Part shown: in pieces, positions 40,165 through 49,132 of the stretch
Layout of the letters: each line of letters opens with the position of its first letter
Numbering within the stretch: position 1 is the first letter of the stretch
Assembly (NCBI GenBank): GCA_045598025.1
Contig: JAZLLH010000073.1
Coordinates: 1 to 54,402, forward strand
Source of the DNA: UBA1195 sp045598025
GTDB lineage: Bacteria > Bacteroidota > Bacteroidia > Bacteroidales > WCHB1-69
Length of the DNA stretch: 54,402 nucleotides
Direction of reading: 5' to 3'
The notes under the pieces: model-generated
Databases searched by the model: none
What the model was told of the DNA's origin: nothing
Seen by the model: the letters and a program-made list of their open reading frames with translations, nothing else
Position numbers and translations under genes: made by a program

Positions 40165-40857
40165 ATGAAAAGTACAAACATATTTCAAGCTGCGAAAACA
40201 GTTTTCTGTATTTCCTTGCTCTGCCTGCTGATGGAAAATGCAGGAGCCCAAAACTCCCCCCGTACCTATGTCCCGCTCGGTAATGATCCGACCGGCAATG
40301 TGTTCCAAGTAAAAGGTGATTCCCTATACTCCAACGCATTTACCCATAAAGGGTTTTGGAATATCTATAAATCCCTGCTGTATTCCCGTTCTGCCATAGA
40401 TCCTGTTTCCAATACACAGAACTATTTTTACATCACTTCTATAGAACCCTCTGTAAATCGGGTTAACCAAGGCCTCCTCGATCTGCAGCAAAATCCTCAG
40501 GCACAACGTTATTCCCCTTTCGGCACCTCGGTAGGAAGTTCTTCCTTTACCACCGATTCCTACGCTGCACTGCAAGAATGGGTAAAGAAGGAAATGGCTC
40601 GCGGACGTATCGTAAGTAGTTCAGCCATTGCGACCTACGGAAAAAAGAAAACGACATACACCTTTGTCGCCCGTTCTTTTGACGAAGGTAGGGAAAAAAT
40701 ATTCACCCACCACTTCGAATCCGAAAAGGTGGAAGAAGTAACCGAATGGGGAATGCAACAAGCTGAAAACGGTCATACCGTCACCCAGATGTTCAATAAA
40801 GAAAAAGGGAAATTCACGGCTTACTATTACGGACCGAACTGTTGCATTAACGAATAA
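40165..40857 (+). CDS. Secreted protein of unknown function
   Basis: A 230-aa protein with a signal peptide ending CLLMENAGAQ, so it is exported, probably to the periplasm or surface. The mature part starts NSPRTYVPLGNDPTGNVFQV, then an aromatic-rich stretch with NYFYITSIEPSVNRVNQGLL, and a C-terminal beta-rich half with basic turns (ATYGKKKTTYTFVARSFDEG). It ends with a Tyr-rich stretch and two cysteines (YYYGPNCCINE), perhaps a disulfide or metal site. It has no lipobox or membrane helix. No family is recognised. It stands alone with its own promoter; its stop converges with GSCFA. Expression may depend on the palindrome at 39998-40009. Confidence 0.6.
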   Translation: MKSTNIFQAAKTVFCISLLCLLMENAGAQNSPRTYVPLGNDPTGNVFQVKGDSLYSNAFTHKGFWNIYKSLLYSRSAIDPVSNTQNYFYITSIEPSVNRVNQGLLDLQQNPQAQRYSPFGTSVGSSSFTTDSYAALQEWVKKEMARGRIVSSSAIATYGKKKTTYTFVARSFDEGREKIFTHHFESEKVEEVTEWGMQQAENGHTVTQMFNKEKGKFTAYYYGPNCCINE

Positions 40858-40887
40858 GCATGCGGCGGTTATTCGGGTGAATCAGCT

Positions 40888-41880
40888 TCAGACAAACTGC
40901 TCAAAATACGTTTTTTCCTCCGTAAAATCCAGGTGCGGACATTGCGTCTGCAGTGCCTGGATTTTTTCAATACATTGCCGGCAAAAAGACCGGTAATTTT
41001 CCGTTTGCGGGAAAACAGGCCGGTGGTGGAAAGCGGCTTCTACTTTCTCTATTTCCTGATTCAGATTGCGTACCGAATCGTCAAAATAGGCTTCCGAAAA
41101 GCGTTCCCAAATGTAATTCACGGCTTCGTCGGAAGGGTGCGTGCGGTCGGGAGCATAAAAGCGGTAATCCCTCAGATCGTCCATCATGATTTCATAGGAA
41201 GGAAAATACGATACCCAGTCAAAATCCTGCTGCAGTTCGTGTGCCAGCACACGCAGGCAGGCTTTGCTGTAACTGTTCTGCACAAGTTGGCTGCGCAGGT
41301 GGCGAACCGGGCTGACGGTGAGTATGCATCGGAGATTAGGCCGTATTGCCTGTAGGGATGACAGCATACCCTTCATGATATTCCGCATTTCTTCCACGGG
41401 AAGGTCCTTTTTTTCAAATGTTTCGGACGGCATTTTGTGGCAATTGGCCACCACTTTCCCATTGTCCTTCAAAGAATAAAGCGTGTTGGTTCCCAAACTC
41501 AGAATCAGGCAGTCCGTTTGCAGAATAAAATCGTGGGCGCGCTGCATGGCCTCGCGTATCTGTCGGAGGCAGCTGCGCTTTTCCGGATGGGAAAAACAGC
41601 TGTGAAAGGAAAAACTGTTCCAGCAATCCCCGTAAAAAAACAGATCCTCCTCCCCGATTTCCGGATTTTCCATCATTTTTTCCATGTTGTCCGCCAGAGA
41701 AGAAGGGTTGAATATTATGCCGAGAGGATTGACCAGAGCATTGAATTTGTGTTCAATGAGTTTTTGCCCGATGTTGTCGGCAAAGCACGAACCCAAACAC
41801 AGCGTCCGCTGCGCCTGGGTCAGATTCCAGTCCTGTTTGTCCATCCGTATGGGAGTGCGAAAAGTATCCATGTTTGTCAT
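40888..41880 (-). CDS. GSCFA-domain protein
   Basis: A 330-aa protein of the GSCFA family, named after its signature LGSCFADNIGQKL (29-41). The family belongs to the SGNH-hydrolase clan: the Gly-Ser-Cys at the start would carry the nucleophile, and DRTHPSDEAVNYIWERF near residue 240-260 supplies the downstream Asp-x-x-His-like motif. Substrates are unknown; these proteins are frequent in Bacteroidota and may act on acetylated polysaccharides. The start overlaps the stop of the upstream HhH gene (ATGA), so translation is coupled. An alternative ATG lies three codons on (41871). It converges with the secreted gene at 40165. Confidence 0.85.
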   Translation of the reverse strand: MTNMDTFRTPIRMDKQDWNLTQAQRTLCLGSCFADNIGQKLIEHKFNALVNPLGIIFNPSSLADNMEKMMENPEIGEEDLFFYGDCWNSFSFHSCFSHPEKRSCLRQIREAMQRAHDFILQTDCLILSLGTNTLYSLKDNGKVVANCHKMPSETFEKKDLPVEEMRNIMKGMLSSLQAIRPNLRCILTVSPVRHLRSQLVQNSYSKACLRVLAHELQQDFDWVSYFPSYEIMMDDLRDYRFYAPDRTHPSDEAVNYIWERFSEAYFDDSVRNLNQEIEKVEAAFHHRPVFPQTENYRSFCRQCIEKIQALQTQCPHLDFTEEKTYFEQFV

Positions 41881-42635
41881 CGAATATCCAGATATGGTTT
41901 GATTTTGTCGTACAATTCCTGATAGACGTGCGTTGCACGCTTCATTTCATCTAACGAACGATAGCCTCCTTTCGTATTTTTCCTCCCGTTGACAATGCTT
42001 TTGGCCAGATAAGCATCCACGTAAGGATGTTGCCTCAGTTCGGCTGCGGTGGCCGTATTGATGTTGATTTTCCGTACGATTCCAGTATCCAGCGAAAGGT
42101 AAGGCTTTATTTTTTCGTATTTTAGGGTATCAATTATCCGGATTTCCAGCAATTGTTCCATGCGGACAAATCCGCCGAGCCGCTCCCTGTAGGTTATGAT
42201 GTATTCGGCTGTTTTGCTACCTATGCCGGGGACCCGCTGCAGTTCCGTACTGTCGGCCGTATTCAGCTCCGTGGGTGGAGCGGACAGCGTTTTTTTGCGG
42301 ACGCGCTCTGTCTCGGGAAATTTTCGCACACTGTCGTTGTATGCAACAGCAGTGCGGAATGGTTTCTGCCATTGGTGAGAGGCTGGTTTTCTGTTCCATT
42401 GTTGCCGGCGTTGCAGCCAGGCCTGTTCTGCGGAATCGGCCAGAAATGCTTGCCGTTGCTCGAATTCCTTATAGGCGGCATAATCTGCTTCGGAAAAATT
42501 CCGACTCTCTCCAGTCGGACGAAGGACCATCCAAAACCGGAAAAACAGGAGAATGAGAATAAGCAGGGACAGCACAATCAGGCCGCGGCGTTCTCCTGCC
42601 GTGAATTCAAAAAAGGTCAGTGGGTGTTTTTTCAT
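41877..42635 (-). CDS. Membrane-anchored helix-hairpin-helix (ComEA-like) protein
   Basis: A 252-aa protein with a single N-terminal membrane helix (about 18-37: GLIVLSLLILILLFFRFW) and a charged linker, followed by two helix-hairpin-helix units: LNTADSTELQRVPGIGSKTA (about 123-142) and ININTATAAELRQHPYVDAYL. HhH pairs bind DNA without sequence preference. In ComEA this serves DNA uptake during transformation, but here the protein is longer and faces the periplasm with a Gln/Arg-rich linker, so the role is inferred from domain order only. The gene starts four bases after the topoisomerase IV gene ends, and GSCFA overlaps its stop. Confidence 0.82.
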   Translation of the reverse strand: MKKHPLTFFEFTAGERRGLIVLSLLILILLFFRFWMVLRPTGESRNFSEADYAAYKEFEQRQAFLADSAEQAWLQRRQQWNRKPASHQWQKPFRTAVAYNDSVRKFPETERVRKKTLSAPPTELNTADSTELQRVPGIGSKTAEYIITYRERLGGFVRMEQLLEIRIIDTLKYEKIKPYLSLDTGIVRKININTATAAELRQHPYVDAYLAKSIVNGRKNTKGGYRSLDEMKRATHVYQELYDKIKPYLDIR

Positions 42636-42639
42636 TTTT

Positions 42640-45378
42640 TCAATCGTCGAACAAATTCATTTGTATGCCTTCGCTGCTGTCGGAATCCGATACGGAGGGG
42701 GCCTGGTGCAGCATGTCGTCCATCCACTGCTTGCCTTGGGCATCCTCTTCGGCTTCAATGGCTTCGTCCTCTCCTTTGTCGTCTGTGCCGATTTCGGTGA
42801 AGTCCGTATCTTCTTCTTCGGCCTCTTCTTCGGCATCCTCCTCTTCGCAGGGAAGAGGATCCAATTCTATGATTTTCTGTATATTGTCGTAATTCAGGCG
42901 TTTGCCCTTGGATTTCAGTCTGGTGACCTCAATCATTTCCGCAGGCGAAAGAATTTCCCGAAGTTTTTCCTTATCTTTTCCGGTGTAGTACAGCTCAAAC
43001 TGCGGAAGTGCATGACTGGTGCACAATTTCAATTCCGCATTGGGATTTCCGGACAGAAGGTCGATTTTCTTGTCTCCGGCTTCGATTTGGGAACGTCTCA
43101 GAAAATACTTGGCAGCCTGTCTGTCGTAGTACAGAACCGTAACCACTTTGTGCGGATGGTATTTTTCCACGTACAGCAATCCCTCATCGAAATGGACAGA
43201 AAGGTCAAAACCGGTAGTTTTGCAATAACCGCCACTGTAATAGGCTATCAGTTTGTCCTTGGCTTTGAAGGAGCCCAGCAGCAGGCCGCGTTGGTCGGTG
43301 TTCAGCCGCTGCACGCTTTCATCAAACCAGATGTTCAGGGCATCGAGCGTAGAAGTGCCCTTGGACAGCATCTCCACCTTTCGTACCGGATGTTTGGAAA
43401 GAATATTTCCCATGCTGTTTCTTCCTTTGATGGCCAAGGTGCTGAAATCGAATTCGAATACGGGTTTTTTCAATTTGGCCTTGTGCTTCAGCGTAACCCT
43501 TACCTTTTCGGCTTCGCCATTTTTGTTCATGGTGAAATACAGCACTTTGCTTCCTTTTTTACCCTGAGTAAGGTCGTAGTTCTTGTCTCTGGATACGCCT
43601 CCGATGGCAAAGCGTTTGACATAACTGTAGCCCAAGGCTCCGTCCTGATACACCATGTTGTAGATGGTTCTCTCATCGTTGCGGGCAAACACGTGTACAG
43701 ACAGGATATCCGAACCGACAAAGACTTTTTCGGCCACTTTGGTCACCATGAACGTTCCGTCTTCGTGGAATATTATGATTTCGTCCACGTCGGAGCACTC
43801 TCCTACCATGACCACGTTTTCGTCTTTTTTCAGATTGGTGCCGATGAATCCATCTTTGCTGTTCATGTACAGTTTCTGGTTGGCCACGGCCACATGGGTG
43901 ACATTGATGCTTTCGAAATTCCGGATTTCGGTTTTGCGTTCCCGTCCGGCACCGTATTTCTTCCTGAGCTGTCGGAACCACTGTATGGAATAATCAATAA
44001 TGTGTTCGATGTTGTTTCGGACTTCGTCTATGTCGACTTCGATGTCCTGCAGTTGCCGTTCTGCCTCCTTGATGTCGAATTTGGAAATTTTCCGGACCGG
44101 TTTTTCCGTCAGGCGGAGTATGTCTTCCCGGGTGATTTCCCTTTGAAAGAGCGAGCGGTAGGGATCAAATGCCTTTTCGATGTCGCTGATCTGATCTTCA
44201 AAGGATTGCTGGTCCTTTTCCAATTCCTTGTATATGCGTTTTTCAAAAAATATCTTTTCCAGAGAAATCCAATGCCATTTTTCCAGCAGTTCGCCCAAAA
44301 GGATTTCCAACTCCCTCTTGAGCAAGGTTACGGTGCGTTCGGTTGACGTCCGGAGAATGGTCTTGACATCGGTGAAACGCACTTCATCGCCCACGACTAC
44401 GCAGGTAATGGGTGAAATGGATACCTGGCATTGCGTGAATGCATACAGAGCGTCTATGGTCTGATCCGGCGATGTGTTGGGTGCCAGTTGAAGTATGATT
44501 TCGGCGTGTTCCGCTGTTTTGTCAAAGATTTTGACTATTTTCAACCGGCCTTTTTCCACTGCTTTGGTGATGTCTTCAATCAGGCTTTGGGTGGTGGTAT
44601 ACGGGATTTCCGTGATAATAAGGTTCCGCTTGTCCAATTGCTGGATTTTGGCGCGGATGCGCACGCAACTTTTGTTTTTGTCGCTCTTCATCCCGTCGTT
44701 GTAGTCGCTGACATCTATCATGCCTCCCGTCGGGAAATCGGGATAGATGGAGAAATCCTTTCCCTGCAGTATATCGATGGAGGCGTCCAGCAGTTCGTTG
44801 AAATTGTGCGGAAGGATGAGGGAGGAAAGTCCCACTCCCAGCCCCAAGGTGCCCTGATTCAGCAGCAAAGGGAATTTGACAGGCAGAGAGACCGGTTCTT
44901 TGTTGCGCCCGTCGTAGGAAAGTTTCCATTCCGTAATTTTGGGGCTGAAAGCTACATCCAAAGCAAATTTGGAAAGACGCGCCTCTATGTATCTTCCGGC
45001 AGCGGCTCCGTCCCCAGTGAGGATATTGCCCCAGTTTCCCTGGCAATCAATCAGCAGGTCCTTCTGCCCCAAATGAACCAGAGCATCGTTGATGGAGGCG
45101 TCCCCATGGGGATGATACTTCATGGTATTGCCCACAATGTTGGCTACTTTGTTGTAGCGCCCGTCGTCCATTTCCCACATGGAATGCAGTATACGCCTCT
45201 GTACCGGTTTCAGACCATCGTTGATGTCCGGAATGGCCCTGTCCAGGTTGACGTAGGACGCATAATCCAGAAACCAGTCCTGGAACATGTCCTTGATATG
45301 GAAAACCTGCTGCAGGTCGTTTGTCTCGTTTGCTTCCGTCGTTTTTTCAGCCGATGTATCCTTTGTCTCTTCCGTCAT
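42640..45378 (-). CDS. parC: DNA topoisomerase IV subunit A
   Basis: A 912-aa type IIA topoisomerase subunit. The CAP domain with the cleavage Tyr (Y130 in GDGAAAGRYIEARLSKFA) follows the QRRILHSMWEM and YHPHGDASINDALVHLGQ motifs. The tail shows the beta-propeller-like repeats (ISPITCVVVGDEVRFTD onward) but I cannot find the GyrA box Q(R/K)RGG(R/K)G, so this is ParC-type, for decatenation and relaxation. The N-terminus has an extra acidic segment and the C-terminus a very acidic tail (EEDAEEEAEEEDTDFTEIG) of about 60 residues ending MNLFDD. It has its own -7 element and is followed by the HhH gene. ParE is not in the window. Confidence 0.93.
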   Translation of the reverse strand: MTEETKDTSAEKTTEANETNDLQQVFHIKDMFQDWFLDYASYVNLDRAIPDINDGLKPVQRRILHSMWEMDDGRYNKVANIVGNTMKYHPHGDASINDALVHLGQKDLLIDCQGNWGNILTGDGAAAGRYIEARLSKFALDVAFSPKITEWKLSYDGRNKEPVSLPVKFPLLLNQGTLGLGVGLSSLILPHNFNELLDASIDILQGKDFSIYPDFPTGGMIDVSDYNDGMKSDKNKSCVRIRAKIQQLDKRNLIITEIPYTTTQSLIEDITKAVEKGRLKIVKIFDKTAEHAEIILQLAPNTSPDQTIDALYAFTQCQVSISPITCVVVGDEVRFTDVKTILRTSTERTVTLLKRELEILLGELLEKWHWISLEKIFFEKRIYKELEKDQQSFEDQISDIEKAFDPYRSLFQREITREDILRLTEKPVRKISKFDIKEAERQLQDIEVDIDEVRNNIEHIIDYSIQWFRQLRKKYGAGRERKTEIRNFESINVTHVAVANQKLYMNSKDGFIGTNLKKDENVVMVGECSDVDEIIIFHEDGTFMVTKVAEKVFVGSDILSVHVFARNDERTIYNMVYQDGALGYSYVKRFAIGGVSRDKNYDLTQGKKGSKVLYFTMNKNGEAEKVRVTLKHKAKLKKPVFEFDFSTLAIKGRNSMGNILSKHPVRKVEMLSKGTSTLDALNIWFDESVQRLNTDQRGLLLGSFKAKDKLIAYYSGGYCKTTGFDLSVHFDEGLLYVEKYHPHKVVTVLYYDRQAAKYFLRRSQIEAGDKKIDLLSGNPNAELKLCTSHALPQFELYYTGKDKEKLREILSPAEMIEVTRLKSKGKRLNYDNIQKIIELDPLPCEEEDAEEEAEEEDTDFTEIGTDDKGEDEAIEAEEDAQGKQWMDDMLHQAPSVSDSDSSEGIQMNLFDD

Positions 45379-45412
45379 CCGTTTCCCTTTTTATGTGAAG
45401 GTATTTACGCTG

Positions 45413-45420
45413 CAAAAGTA
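45413..45420 (-). promoter_or_regulatory. Bacteroidota -7 element for parC
   Basis: Minus-strand TACTTTTG followed by CA, 35 bases upstream of the parC ATG, preceded at ten bases by TTTG. Confidence 0.6.
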
Positions 45421-45505
45421 GTCAAATTTTCAAACAGGACAGCGAACTTATCTGAGTCGTTTTGCTTAAATGATTGAATTTGAAAAATTTCAAAAATCCC
45501 AAAAG

Positions 45506-46228
45506 TCACCTACCCTCTGCAGAAATGGAGAAAGATGCCAGACAAGCTACCTTTCCGTCTTGACGCAAACAGAAATCCATTTGTCTTTCGCCCACTTCTT
45601 GAACAGAAGCCCAAATATTTGTACCGCGCATGATTTCATTTTTGAAATTCAAATCCAATCTCGACGGTTGGGTATGTGCAATCATCTTATCTGGCAAAAG
45701 ATTGAAAAAATAGTCTACATAACTGCAGTTGTTCAGGTGTCCGTTGAAATCACACGAACTATAGCCTGCTGTACCGGCAACTTCCTTTTCGCTGCAAAAA
45801 AAACGGATGCGATGCGGTTTGTCGCAATCCACCGGATGATATTCCAAGGAGGTATCTAATTTGGAAATCACCGGTTTGCGTGTTTTATTGTCCAACACAC
45901 ACCAATCCGTAATACCACACCCTATGACAGTGCCGGAGTCGTCGTGTATTTCCACATTGCGTTCATGGCAAAAAAGATTTTCCTGACCTTTCCAAACCCC
46001 GATGGAAAGTTCCGAATAAAGTTTCGGACGACGGTATATTTCTAAACCGCAGCGGGCAAGCACCCAGGTTAACCCGCGCGCTGCCATGACATCAATTCCA
46101 TATCCTTCTCTGCGAATATTCATGCTGACAGCATTGATGATTTTCCGATATAAAGCAGGAATACTGCCCAAACCCGTATAATCTATATTTTCCGGTTGCA
46201 CATAGTCTGTGTATATATTATTTTTCAT
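45506..46228 (-). CDS. Acyl-ACP thioesterase
   Basis: A 240-aa double-hotdog enzyme of the FatA/FatB family, which releases free fatty acids from acyl-ACP. The catalytic signature is CDFNGHLNNCSYVDYF with D160, N162 and H164; MAARGLTWVLAR and EIYRRPKLYSEL fill the first hotdog. The family occurs in anaerobic bacteria as well as plants. It follows an acyl-CoA ligase gene by 46 bases in the same direction, so the pair could move acyl groups from ACP to CoA through the free acid. The ATG at 46228 gives a family-typical N-terminus. Confidence 0.9.
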   Translation of the reverse strand: MKNNIYTDYVQPENIDYTGLGSIPALYRKIINAVSMNIRREGYGIDVMAARGLTWVLARCGLEIYRRPKLYSELSIGVWKGQENLFCHERNVEIHDDSGTVIGCGITDWCVLDNKTRKPVISKLDTSLEYHPVDCDKPHRIRFFCSEKEVAGTAGYSSCDFNGHLNNCSYVDYFFNLLPDKMIAHTQPSRLDLNFKNEIMRGTNIWASVQEVGERQMDFCLRQDGKVACLASFSISAEGR

Positions 46229-46274
46229 TCCGTACAGAAAGTTTCATTTATCAGTTGAATTTTCTTTGTCGGTG

Positions 46275-48044
46275 TCAACGGTACATGGCTTCGATGGATT
46301 CACTGTATTGCTTTTCTACCACAGCGCGTCTGATTTTGAGTGTGGGGGTCAGAATGCCGTTTTCCGTGCTCCATTCATCTCCTGTCAATTGGAATTTTCT
46401 GATTTTTTCCGCTTCTCCGAGAGATGCATTACAGCGGTTTACGATATCCTGATACATCCGGAGAACATCACTGTTCTGTGTCATTTCTTTCAAATCGGTA
46501 TATGGAATGCGATTGTCTCTGCACCATTGTTTCAGATTTTCCGCATCCGGACGGATGAGAGCGGTTACAAAGCGCCGGTTCTCTCCGAAAGCGACGACTT
46601 GTTGTATTAAGGGTGAGGCTCCGCATTGGGCTTCGATGAGAGACGCGTTGATGTATTTTCCCAGTGAAGATTTAAATAGATTCTTTAATCTTCCGGTGAT
46701 AACCACTTGTCCTTTTGCGGTAAAACGTCCCATGTCTCCTGTATGCAACCATCCGTTCCCGTCTATGACGGAACGGGTCAGTGCCTCGTCCTTGTAGTAG
46801 CCCATCATGACATTGTGTCCGCGGCAAATCAGCTCTCCCTGTGCAGTAAAATCCACTTCTACTCCAGGCAGCGGGAATCCGACAGTACCGGCTTCCCTTC
46901 CGTATTTTTCGTTGCAGCTCACAGCAATAACGGGTGATGCCTCTGTCATGCCGTAACCTTCGTATACCGGCATTCCGATGGCGGAAAAGAAAGAAACCAG
47001 TTGGGGGCGTATCATAGCCGAGCCTGACACTATGATATCGAAGTCACTTCCGATCTGTTTCCGTATCCTGCGGTATACCAGGCGGTCTGCTATCCGGTGC
47101 CGGATGCGGTACCACAGGCTGCGTTCGCATTTCTCGATGCGGTATCTTTCTGCCAATTCCACCGCATCATAGAACAGTATCCGTGAGATGCCTTTGAGTT
47201 TTTTTCCGCTCTGATATATTTTGTCGTACATCTTTTCCAGCATCAGCGGCACCGTCGACATCATGGTGGGCCGTATGCTGCGGATGTCCTCTCCTATGGT
47301 GCCCAGATTCCGGGGATAGTACACAGACAAGCCTCTGTACTGATACAGAAATACCAGCATGCGCTCGTAGGCATGGCAAAGCGGCAGAAAACTGAGTGCG
47401 GTGTGAGACCAGTCTGCCATGGTTGGATGCAGTGCTTCCAGCTGGCTGACGATGTTCATGTGGGAGAGCATGACTCCTTTGGGCGTTCCGGTTGTTCCCG
47501 ATGTGTACATGATGGTGGAACAGTCTTCGGGATTCACTCCGGCCGCACGGGCTGTCAGCCCTTCCGGATTGCGGTGTTGCCGTCCAAACTCCAGGAATTG
47601 TTCCCAACAGGGAAAGCCCTCCCTTTTACTGAAGGTGTATACCCATTCCAGATTCGGTGTCTGCGATTGTATGCGTGCTGTTTTGTGCAGCACTTCCGCT
47701 CCTTCTGCGACTGCCATTCGGGCTTCACAATGATTCAATATGTATAGATAGTCCTGTTCGCTGATGGTCGGGTAAATGGGAACCGTGATGCAGCCGATTT
47801 TCATGACGGCCATGTCCAGCATGTTCCATTCCGGACGATTGCTGCTGATGATGGCAACTTTGTCACCCTCTTTCAATCCCAGTTGAAGCAGGGCATAAGC
47901 CGCTGCGTTCGTCTGTTCTGCATATTCTTTCAGACTGTAGCGTATCCATTCTCCGCTGTCATCCTTTCTTCCCAGAGCCGTTTGCTGGTCCGGACGTATT
48001 TCCAGATTGTGGTCAATGATGTCAAATAATCTTCTTATTTCCAT
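46275..48044 (-). CDS. Long-chain fatty acid--CoA ligase (AMP-binding)
   Basis: A 589-aa adenylate-forming enzyme. The ATP/AMP motif YTSGTTGTPKGVMLSH begins at 180, YGMTEASPVIAV supplies motif A5, and GWLHTGDMGRFTAKGQVVITGRLKNLFKSSLGKYI the hinge and catalytic Lys region; this is the long-chain acyl-CoA synthetase pattern. The preferred start MEIRRLFDIIDHNLEIRPDQ is at 48044; the reading frame extends to a TTG within the promoter region. It activates fatty acids to acyl-CoA with AMP release at the inner membrane. The thioesterase gene follows, likely in one operon. No good TAnnTTTG was found, only the near match TTACTTTG at about 48080-48073. Confidence 0.93.
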   Translation of the reverse strand: MEIRRLFDIIDHNLEIRPDQQTALGRKDDSGEWIRYSLKEYAEQTNAAAYALLQLGLKEGDKVAIISSNRPEWNMLDMAVMKIGCITVPIYPTISEQDYLYILNHCEARMAVAEGAEVLHKTARIQSQTPNLEWVYTFSKREGFPCWEQFLEFGRQHRNPEGLTARAAGVNPEDCSTIMYTSGTTGTPKGVMLSHMNIVSQLEALHPTMADWSHTALSFLPLCHAYERMLVFLYQYRGLSVYYPRNLGTIGEDIRSIRPTMMSTVPLMLEKMYDKIYQSGKKLKGISRILFYDAVELAERYRIEKCERSLWYRIRHRIADRLVYRRIRKQIGSDFDIIVSGSAMIRPQLVSFFSAIGMPVYEGYGMTEASPVIAVSCNEKYGREAGTVGFPLPGVEVDFTAQGELICRGHNVMMGYYKDEALTRSVIDGNGWLHTGDMGRFTAKGQVVITGRLKNLFKSSLGKYINASLIEAQCGASPLIQQVVAFGENRRFVTALIRPDAENLKQWCRDNRIPYTDLKEMTQNSDVLRMYQDIVNRCNASLGEAEKIRKFQLTGDEWSTENGILTPTLKIRRAVVEKQYSESIEAMYR

Positions 48045-48213
48045 TTTGCTTTGGTGTTTTGAATCCGGATGCAAAGTAAGCCTTTTATCCTTTGTGGGGG
48101 TGAAAGAATGTTTTATTGGCCGGTTTGCTGGTGTGAAAAACGGTATTCAGTGGTAAAAATGCCCCAGGAGGGATAAAATTGCCGTGGGGTGAAATTCGTA
48201 CCTGATTTTTTTG

Positions 48214-48221
48214 TACCTTTG
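48214..48221 (+). promoter_or_regulatory. Bacteroidota -7 element for the LytTR gene
   Basis: TACCTTTG followed by CA, 21 bases upstream of the ATG at 48242. Confidence 0.55.
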
Positions 48222-48241
48222 CAGCCTAAATCAAAAATATA

Positions 48242-49126
48242 ATGAAGAAATATATTCCACGCTATATGACGGATAAGGCCAATTTGGCATTTTTCCTGAT
48301 GTTTGTAGCTTTTTACGCTCTCATATTCATATTTGTGTACCGGCCTTTCGGATCTGACCGCTGGCTGTCCATCAACAACAATGTGGACCGTTTTGTCTTT
48401 TATGCCATACTGGTGGTGCTGATGGGTATTGCCATTCTTACGGTCAGCCGGCTGCTGATGTGTATGGTTGCCAAAAAGAAAAACATCAGCATCCCGATGT
48501 ACTGTTTCTGGATGTTCATGGAAGTGGCACTCATCGCTTTTGCCGTCACTCTCTTTGCCTGGCTGGTGACCAAAAAAATCGATTACAGGGCCTATTTCGA
48601 AATTTATCCCAGGTCCTTTTCCATCACTTTTCTGATTCTTTTCATTCCTTACATTATATCGTATATGTATTTCGGTATACGTCACAAGGAAAAGGAATTG
48701 GATGAACTTTCCGCTGCGTTGAACCAGATACGCCAGAATGTCCAGACGGGAAGCGGCAGTCCCAGGGCGGAAAATGACGTCATGGTGCATTTTAAGGATG
48801 AGAAGGAAGAAGTCCGGCTATCCGTTTACCTGAGTGCTGTACTCTACATTGAATCGGCCGATAACTATGTAAAAATCCACTATCTTCACAAGGGAGAAGA
48901 AAAAGGTTTCATCCTGAGAAATTCCCTGAAGAACATCGAAGCCCTTTTCCCTGATGGGGAACTGGCCCGCTGTCACCGTTCCTATATTGTGAATACACAA
49001 AAGGTCAGGATCCTCCGGCGAACGAAAGATGGCCTGACCTTGGAATTGGATGCGGAAAACGTACCGGATATCCCGGTGTCCAAAACCTATTCTGAAAAGA
49101 TATTCAGACTGTTTTCCGAACTCTGA
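48242..49126 (+). CDS. Membrane-bound LytTR-family transcription regulator
   Basis: A 294-aa protein. The N-terminal half has four hydrophobic segments (about 15-35, 47-72, 83-108 and 122-145; for example FAFFLMFVAF-like FFLMFVAFYALIFIFVY). A coiled linker follows, with ELDELSAALNQIRQN. The C-terminal LytTR DNA-binding domain (about 190-290) shows AVLYIESADNYVKIHYL, LRNSLKNIEALFPDGELARCHRSYIVN and VSKTYSEKIFRLFSEL. It has no receiver domain, so it is not a response regulator but a one-component membrane regulator, a Bacteroidota arrangement whose signal is unknown. It diverges from the ligase gene and converges with DUF3078. Confidence 0.9.
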   Translation: MKKYIPRYMTDKANLAFFLMFVAFYALIFIFVYRPFGSDRWLSINNNVDRFVFYAILVVLMGIAILTVSRLLMCMVAKKKNISIPMYCFWMFMEVALIAFAVTLFAWLVTKKIDYRAYFEIYPRSFSITFLILFIPYIISYMYFGIRHKEKELDELSAALNQIRQNVQTGSGSPRAENDVMVHFKDEKEEVRLSVYLSAVLYIESADNYVKIHYLHKGEEKGFILRNSLKNIEALFPDGELARCHRSYIVNTQKVRILRRTKDGLTLELDAENVPDIPVSKTYSEKIFRLFSEL

Positions 49127-49132
49127 TGTTTT

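Noticed and set aside
42553..44346. Plus-strand open frame (597 codons) opposite parC
   Set aside because: Antisense to the parC coding strand, no start context or motif, Phe/Gly-rich shadow composition.
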